Below, piece after piece: positions 61,145 through 64,000 of a stretch of 64,000 nucleotides of DNA; position 1 is the stretch's first letter, and each line of letters begins with the position of its first letter. The notes beneath the pieces were generated by a model that searched no databases, had not been told where the DNA came from, and saw only the letters and a list, made by a program, of their open reading frames with translations. The DNA is taken from assembly GCA_024695145.1 (NCBI GenBank), contig JAILIS010000032.1:186001-250000 (forward strand), written 5' to 3'. A program made the translations under genes and the position numbers. Source of the DNA: Lachnospiraceae bacterium. Its GTDB lineage: Bacteria > Bacillota > Clostridia > Lachnospirales > Lachnospiraceae.

Positions 61145-61163
61145 CTAAGGAGGTAAATGCCTT

Positions 61164-62606
61164 ATGATGAGATCACTTTTTTCAGGTGTTGCAGGTCTTA
61201 AGACTCACCAGACCAAGATGGACGTTATCGGTAACAATATCGCAAACGTTAACACCGTAGCATACAAGTCACAGAATGTGACATTCCAGGAACTGATGTA
61301 CCAGACAACGCAGAACGCATCGGGCGCGAATGCGGAGACAGGCCGCGGCGGTATCAATGCAAAGCAGATCGGACTCGGTGTTCAGACAGGTGCCATCAAT
61401 GCCAACATCACCACATCCGGTGCCTCGCAGTCAACGGGCAACCCGTTCGATATACAGATAAAAGGTGACAGTTTCTTCATCGTAAGTGACGGAGCAAACA
61501 ATTACTTCACAAGAGCGGGCGCGTTTTACGTTGATGGTCAGGGAAACCTTGCCATGACATCAAACGGATATACCGTTCAGGGATGGCAGGAAGATCCGAC
61601 CAAGCCAGGTACGATCATTAAGGATACTGTTTCACCGCTGAAGATCATGTCGGCTGAAAACATGACATCCGAGCCCGAGCAGACAACACAGTCCTACCTT
61701 TCTGGAGTTATAGACAAGAACAGCACACAGCTGAGTTCAACCAACGGACTGATCGTTAACATAGGTTTATATGATAACCTAGGATACAGTTATATAGCAA
61801 AGTTTGCGATCAAGGATGATGTCACATCCGCGGCCGGAGAAAAATCTTACAGCTTTACTCCCGTAGATCTGGTAGATTCAAACGGATACAGCCTGAAGTA
61901 TTCCTCTGATCCGACCAATCCCAACTATAAACCCGGATATGAGAAGACCGGATATGACGCTCCGGGAGGCCCCGGGGAAACCGATCCTACCGGATTCCCC
62001 AAAGGAATGACAATAGACGGCGGTACGTCAGTGAATATCACGTATGACGCAGAAAACGGTACAAATAAAAATGTTGATGCATCGGGAAATGATATTCCTT
62101 TCAAACTTGAGATAACCGGAATAGATGCGTTTATCGGTCCCATCGAGATCGGTGTAGGAAAGTCAACGATGTATGACAACAAGGGCACGTCGACGATCAA
62201 GGGTAACTCCGGTAACTATGAAGGACAGTTCGCAGGACGTAAGGTTGGCGAGATGAGCGGTGTAGCTATAGCCCAGGACGGGAAGATAACCGCTTCCTAC
62301 GACAACGGAACGACAAAACTTCTCGGCCAGATCGCCGTAGCAAACTTCGCCAACCCTTCGGGTCTTGAAAAGATCGGTGACAACCTGTACCAGACAACTC
62401 CGAACTCGGGTGTGTTCGACGGAATAGGTGAAGACATAACATCCGGATCAGGTGCGATGTCGACAGGTGTTCTGGAAATGTCAAACGTAGATCTTTCGGC
62501 CGAGTTTACCGACATGATCACAACACAGAGAGGTTTCCAGGCAAACAGCCGAATCATAACGGTTTCCGATTCGCTCCTCGAAGAGCTGACAAACCTGAAG
62601 AGATAA
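61164..62606 (+). CDS. flgE: Flagellar hook protein FlgE
   Basis: FlgE polymerises into the hook. The 480 aa begin with the rod/hook signature MMRSLFSGVAGLKTHQTKMDVIGNNIANVNTVAYKSQNVTF and end with EMSNVDLSAEFTDMITTQRGFQANSRIITVSDSLLEELTNLKR, the D0 helix. The middle (residues about 230-330) is a variable surface domain. Two ATGs in a row are possible starts after AAGGAGG. A strong terminator follows, so this gene closes the first fla transcript. Confidence 0.97.
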   Translation: MMRSLFSGVAGLKTHQTKMDVIGNNIANVNTVAYKSQNVTFQELMYQTTQNASGANAETGRGGINAKQIGLGVQTGAINANITTSGASQSTGNPFDIQIKGDSFFIVSDGANNYFTRAGAFYVDGQGNLAMTSNGYTVQGWQEDPTKPGTIIKDTVSPLKIMSAENMTSEPEQTTQSYLSGVIDKNSTQLSSTNGLIVNIGLYDNLGYSYIAKFAIKDDVTSAAGEKSYSFTPVDLVDSNGYSLKYSSDPTNPNYKPGYEKTGYDAPGGPGETDPTGFPKGMTIDGGTSVNITYDAENGTNKNVDASGNDIPFKLEITGIDAFIGPIEIGVGKSTMYDNKGTSTIKGNSGNYEGQFAGRKVGEMSGVAIAQDGKITASYDNGTTKLLGQIAVANFANPSGLEKIGDNLYQTTPNSGVFDGIGEDITSGSGAMSTGVLEMSNVDLSAEFTDMITTQRGFQANSRIITVSDSLLEELTNLKR

Positions 62607-62620
62607 TGAACAGGTGATAT

Positions 62621-62664
62621 AGTGCAATGGGATGCGTGAAATGCACGCATCCCTTTTGTGCACT
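62621..62664 (+). terminator. Strong terminator after flgE
   Basis: An inner perfect 10-bp stem (GGGATGCGTG at 62629-62638 with CACGCATCCC at 62644-62653) and TTTT; an outer 6-bp stem (AGTGCA at 62621-62626 with TGCACT at 62659-62664) encloses it. It separates the hook genes from motA. Confidence 0.87.
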
Positions 62665-62687
62665 TGATCATAAGCATTAAAAAGGCA

Positions 62688-62716
62688 TAGACATTTACAT
62701 AATTATTTAGTAAAAT
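62688..62716 (+). promoter_or_regulatory. Sigma-A promoter of motAB
   Basis: TAGACA at 62688-62693, 17-base spacer, TAAAAT at 62711-62716. The start near 62723 leaves a leader of about 115 bases. No sigma-28 core was found here. Confidence 0.68.
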
Positions 62717-62722
62717 AACTAT

Positions 62723-62830
62723 GTGCGTGTAATTGACCCGGTCTCTGACCGGATCAGCCCGAGCGGCGCCTGAGCGGTGGTTCGAGCGGCCGAGTATTCC
62801 TGACACGTAAATCAGTATTCTTTTGGGTGG
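62723..62830 (+). other. GC-rich structured leader of motA
   Basis: The leader contains a hairpin CCGGTC/GACCGG (62738-62752), three copies of GAGCGG (62761, 62772, 62784) and a possible closing stem between TGCGTGT (62724-62730) and ACACGTA (62803-62809). The base composition is richer in G and C than the surroundings. I cannot assign it to a known riboswitch class. Confidence 0.45.
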
Positions 62831-62839
62831 TATAAAAAG

Positions 62840-63637
62840 TTGGATCTTGCTAGCTTAATAGGTGTTGTTGCCGGCCTTATATTCATGTTCGTATCCATTA
62901 TGCTCGGACAGGACGGAGCAGCCGGTATCAAGTATTTCCTTGACGCGCCTTCTGCCATGATCACATTCGGCGGGGCGTTTGCCGCTATTTTCGCCGGCAC
63001 CAGCATTAAGGAGTTTGTTAACGGATTAAAGAGCGCCAAGATAGCCTTCATGCACGGAGCTGAGGACCCGGGCGCTATCATACAGAAGATTATAGATCTT
63101 TCAAACGTTGCCCGTAAGGAAGGTCTCCTTTCGCTTGAAGAAGCAGCTTCAGGTCTTGATGACGTATTCCTGCAAAAGGGCGTCATGCTCATTGTCGATG
63201 GGACGGATCCCGATCTTGTAAGAGGAATAATGGAAACAGAGCTTATCAGTATTGATGAGCGTCACAAGACCAATATCAGTTTCTGGGAAGACCTCGGAGG
63301 CATGGGTCCTGCGTGGGGAATGATCGGAACACTGCTCGGTCTTGTCATGATGCTTTATCACATGGATGATGTTGCGGCTCTCGGCCCGAACATGGCTGTT
63401 GCTCTCATCACGACATTTTACGGTTCGGTTCTTGCAAACTGGATCTGCGCACCTTTTGCCTCCAAGCTCAAGAAGGTCAACGGTGCGGAGATCAAGGTCA
63501 AAGAGATCACGATAGAAGGCCTTTTATCCATTCAGGCCGGTGAGAACCCGAGAGTTATAGAAGAAAAGCTCAAGTCGTTCCTGGCTCCGGGTGATCGCGG
63601 ATCCAGCGGCAGTGAAGAAGGGGGAGGCGAAGAGTAG
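62840..63637 (+). CDS. motA: Flagellar motor stator protein MotA
   Basis: MotA forms, with MotB, the proton (or sodium) channel that drives rotation. The 265 aa have four membrane helices (about 3-23, 32-52, 150-172 and 182-202), the MotA N-terminal SLIGVVAGLIFMFVSIMLGQ and the PAWGMIGTLLGLVMML block that includes the conserved Pro. The start is TTG with GGTGG nine bases upstream; no better start exists, since the first helix begins here. Its stop overlaps the motB start by one base. Confidence 0.93.
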   Translation: MDLASLIGVVAGLIFMFVSIMLGQDGAAGIKYFLDAPSAMITFGGAFAAIFAGTSIKEFVNGLKSAKIAFMHGAEDPGAIIQKIIDLSNVARKEGLLSLEEAASGLDDVFLQKGVMLIVDGTDPDLVRGIMETELISIDERHKTNISFWEDLGGMGPAWGMIGTLLGLVMMLYHMDDVAALGPNMAVALITTFYGSVLANWICAPFASKLKKVNGAEIKVKEITIEGLLSIQAGENPRVIEEKLKSFLAPGDRGSSGSEEGGGEE

Positions 63638-64000
63638 TGGCTAAGCGCAAAGAAGAAGAGCCGCCGAAAGGCGCGCCGGCGTGGCAATCGACCTTTGCCG
63701 ACCTGATGAACCTTCTGCTGTGCTTCTTCGTCATGCTGTTTGCGATGTCGACGATAGATGCTCAGAAGTTTGCACTTGTAGCGGCGAGTTTCTCACAGAC
63801 ATTTTCGATATTTGATTCCGGCGGATCGTCACTCCTTGAAGGTCTTCTTATCAACAACGGAGTGAGCCAGCTTTCCCAGCTTGACGAGTACATGAACACG
63901 ATGGGACAGGCAGCCGAATCCAGTGAGGAAGCCACCGAGCAATACGAGGAATTCAGCGATAAAGTTTCCGATGTCCAAAATGAGATGCTCAAACAGAATG
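63637..64000 (+). CDS. motB: Flagellar motor protein MotB, N-terminal part (3' end outside window)
   Basis: The GTG overlaps the motA stop (TAGTG), with GGAGG nine bases before. The visible 121 residues begin AKRKEEEPPKGAPAWQSTFADLMNLLLCFFVMLFAMSTID: a basic start, the single membrane helix and the conserved Asp (in FADLM) that carries the ion. The following region is the plug/linker. The OmpA-like peptidoglycan-binding domain must lie beyond the window. Confidence 0.93.
   Translation, partial: MAKRKEEEPPKGAPAWQSTFADLMNLLLCFFVMLFAMSTIDAQKFALVAASFSQTFSIFDSGGSSLLEGLLINNGVSQLSQLDEYMNTMGQAAESSEEATEQYEEFSDKVSDVQNEMLKQN

Noticed and set aside
62723..62830. motA leader as a cyclic-di-GMP-I or -II riboswitch
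   Set aside because: None of the conserved loop sequences of those classes could be seen.
1..64000. CRISPR arrays, tRNA/rRNA genes, insertion sequences, prophage genes or attachment sites
   Set aside because: None could be recognised on reading both strands; repeats found are limited to the short ones listed.

Overview
The window looks like chromosomal DNA of a motile, low-to-moderate-GC Gram-positive anaerobe of the family Lachnospiraceae (Butyrivibrio/Roseburia-like). Reasons: the first two genes resemble the Lachnospiraceae-restricted families I know as DUF5717 and DUF5716; the order comM-dprA-...-topA-codY-...-flgB is the Firmicute arrangement (B. subtilis has smf-topA-gid-codV-clpQY-codY-flgB); a CodY regulator is present; ribosome binding sites are strong AGGAGG types and promoters are TTGACA/TATAAT types. 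The usual gpr/spoIIP sporulation genes are missing between rpsT and lepA, which hints at a non-spore-former. No rRNA, tRNA, CRISPR array, insertion sequence or prophage was seen, and no gene-free stretch exceeds 300 bases.

Layout. 1-5.4 kb: four tightly packed genes of unknown function, one of which reads as a diverged Hsp70-like protein. 5.4-11.4 kb: an envelope-glycan operon joined to the first block (WecE-type aminotransferase, polyprenyl-phosphate glycosyltransferase, ATP-grasp ligase, YfhO-type membrane protein). 11.4-20 kb: mixed genes (PilZ, HAD phosphatase, VanZ, a TPR-like protein, an SPFH protein with zinc-ribbon repeats, a pair of membrane proteins, an OFA-type transporter). 20-33 kb: housekeeping genes (carB, serS, rpsT, lepA, hemW), a NYN-LOTUS protein, an oxidoreductase, an O-antigen-ligase-like protein and an M18 aminopeptidase. 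33-37.6 kb: two overlapping cyclic-di-GMP phosphodiesterase-like genes. 37.7-48 kb: comM, dprA, six accessory genes, topA, codY. 48-50.6 kb: an SGNH-like protein plus an MBOAT acyltransferase. 50.8-64 kb: the fla operon from flgB to flgE, then motA and the start of motB.

How it works together. The flagellar genes are in assembly order: rod (flgB, flgC, fliE), MS ring and switch (fliF, fliG), export ATPase complex (fliH, fliI, fliJ), stator-associated protein (MotE-like), hook (fliK, flgD, flgE), stator (motA, motB). Two sigma-28-type promoters are visible, one before flgB and one before fliK, beside a sigma-A promoter for flgB; the first sigma-28 site is followed at once by a strong terminator. 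A 13/15 match to the CodY box lies just upstream of the topA-codY promoter, which suggests nutrient-responsive autoregulation. Cyclic-di-GMP genes (PilZ, EAL, HD-GYP) in the same window fit with control of motility and envelope.

The best candidates for something undescribed are the four-gene block built around the Hsp70-like protein, the Arn/CsbB-YfhO-like aminosugar operon that follows it, and the regulatory leaders of the flagellar genes. All family assignments come from reading the translated sequence and from memory; no database search was run.
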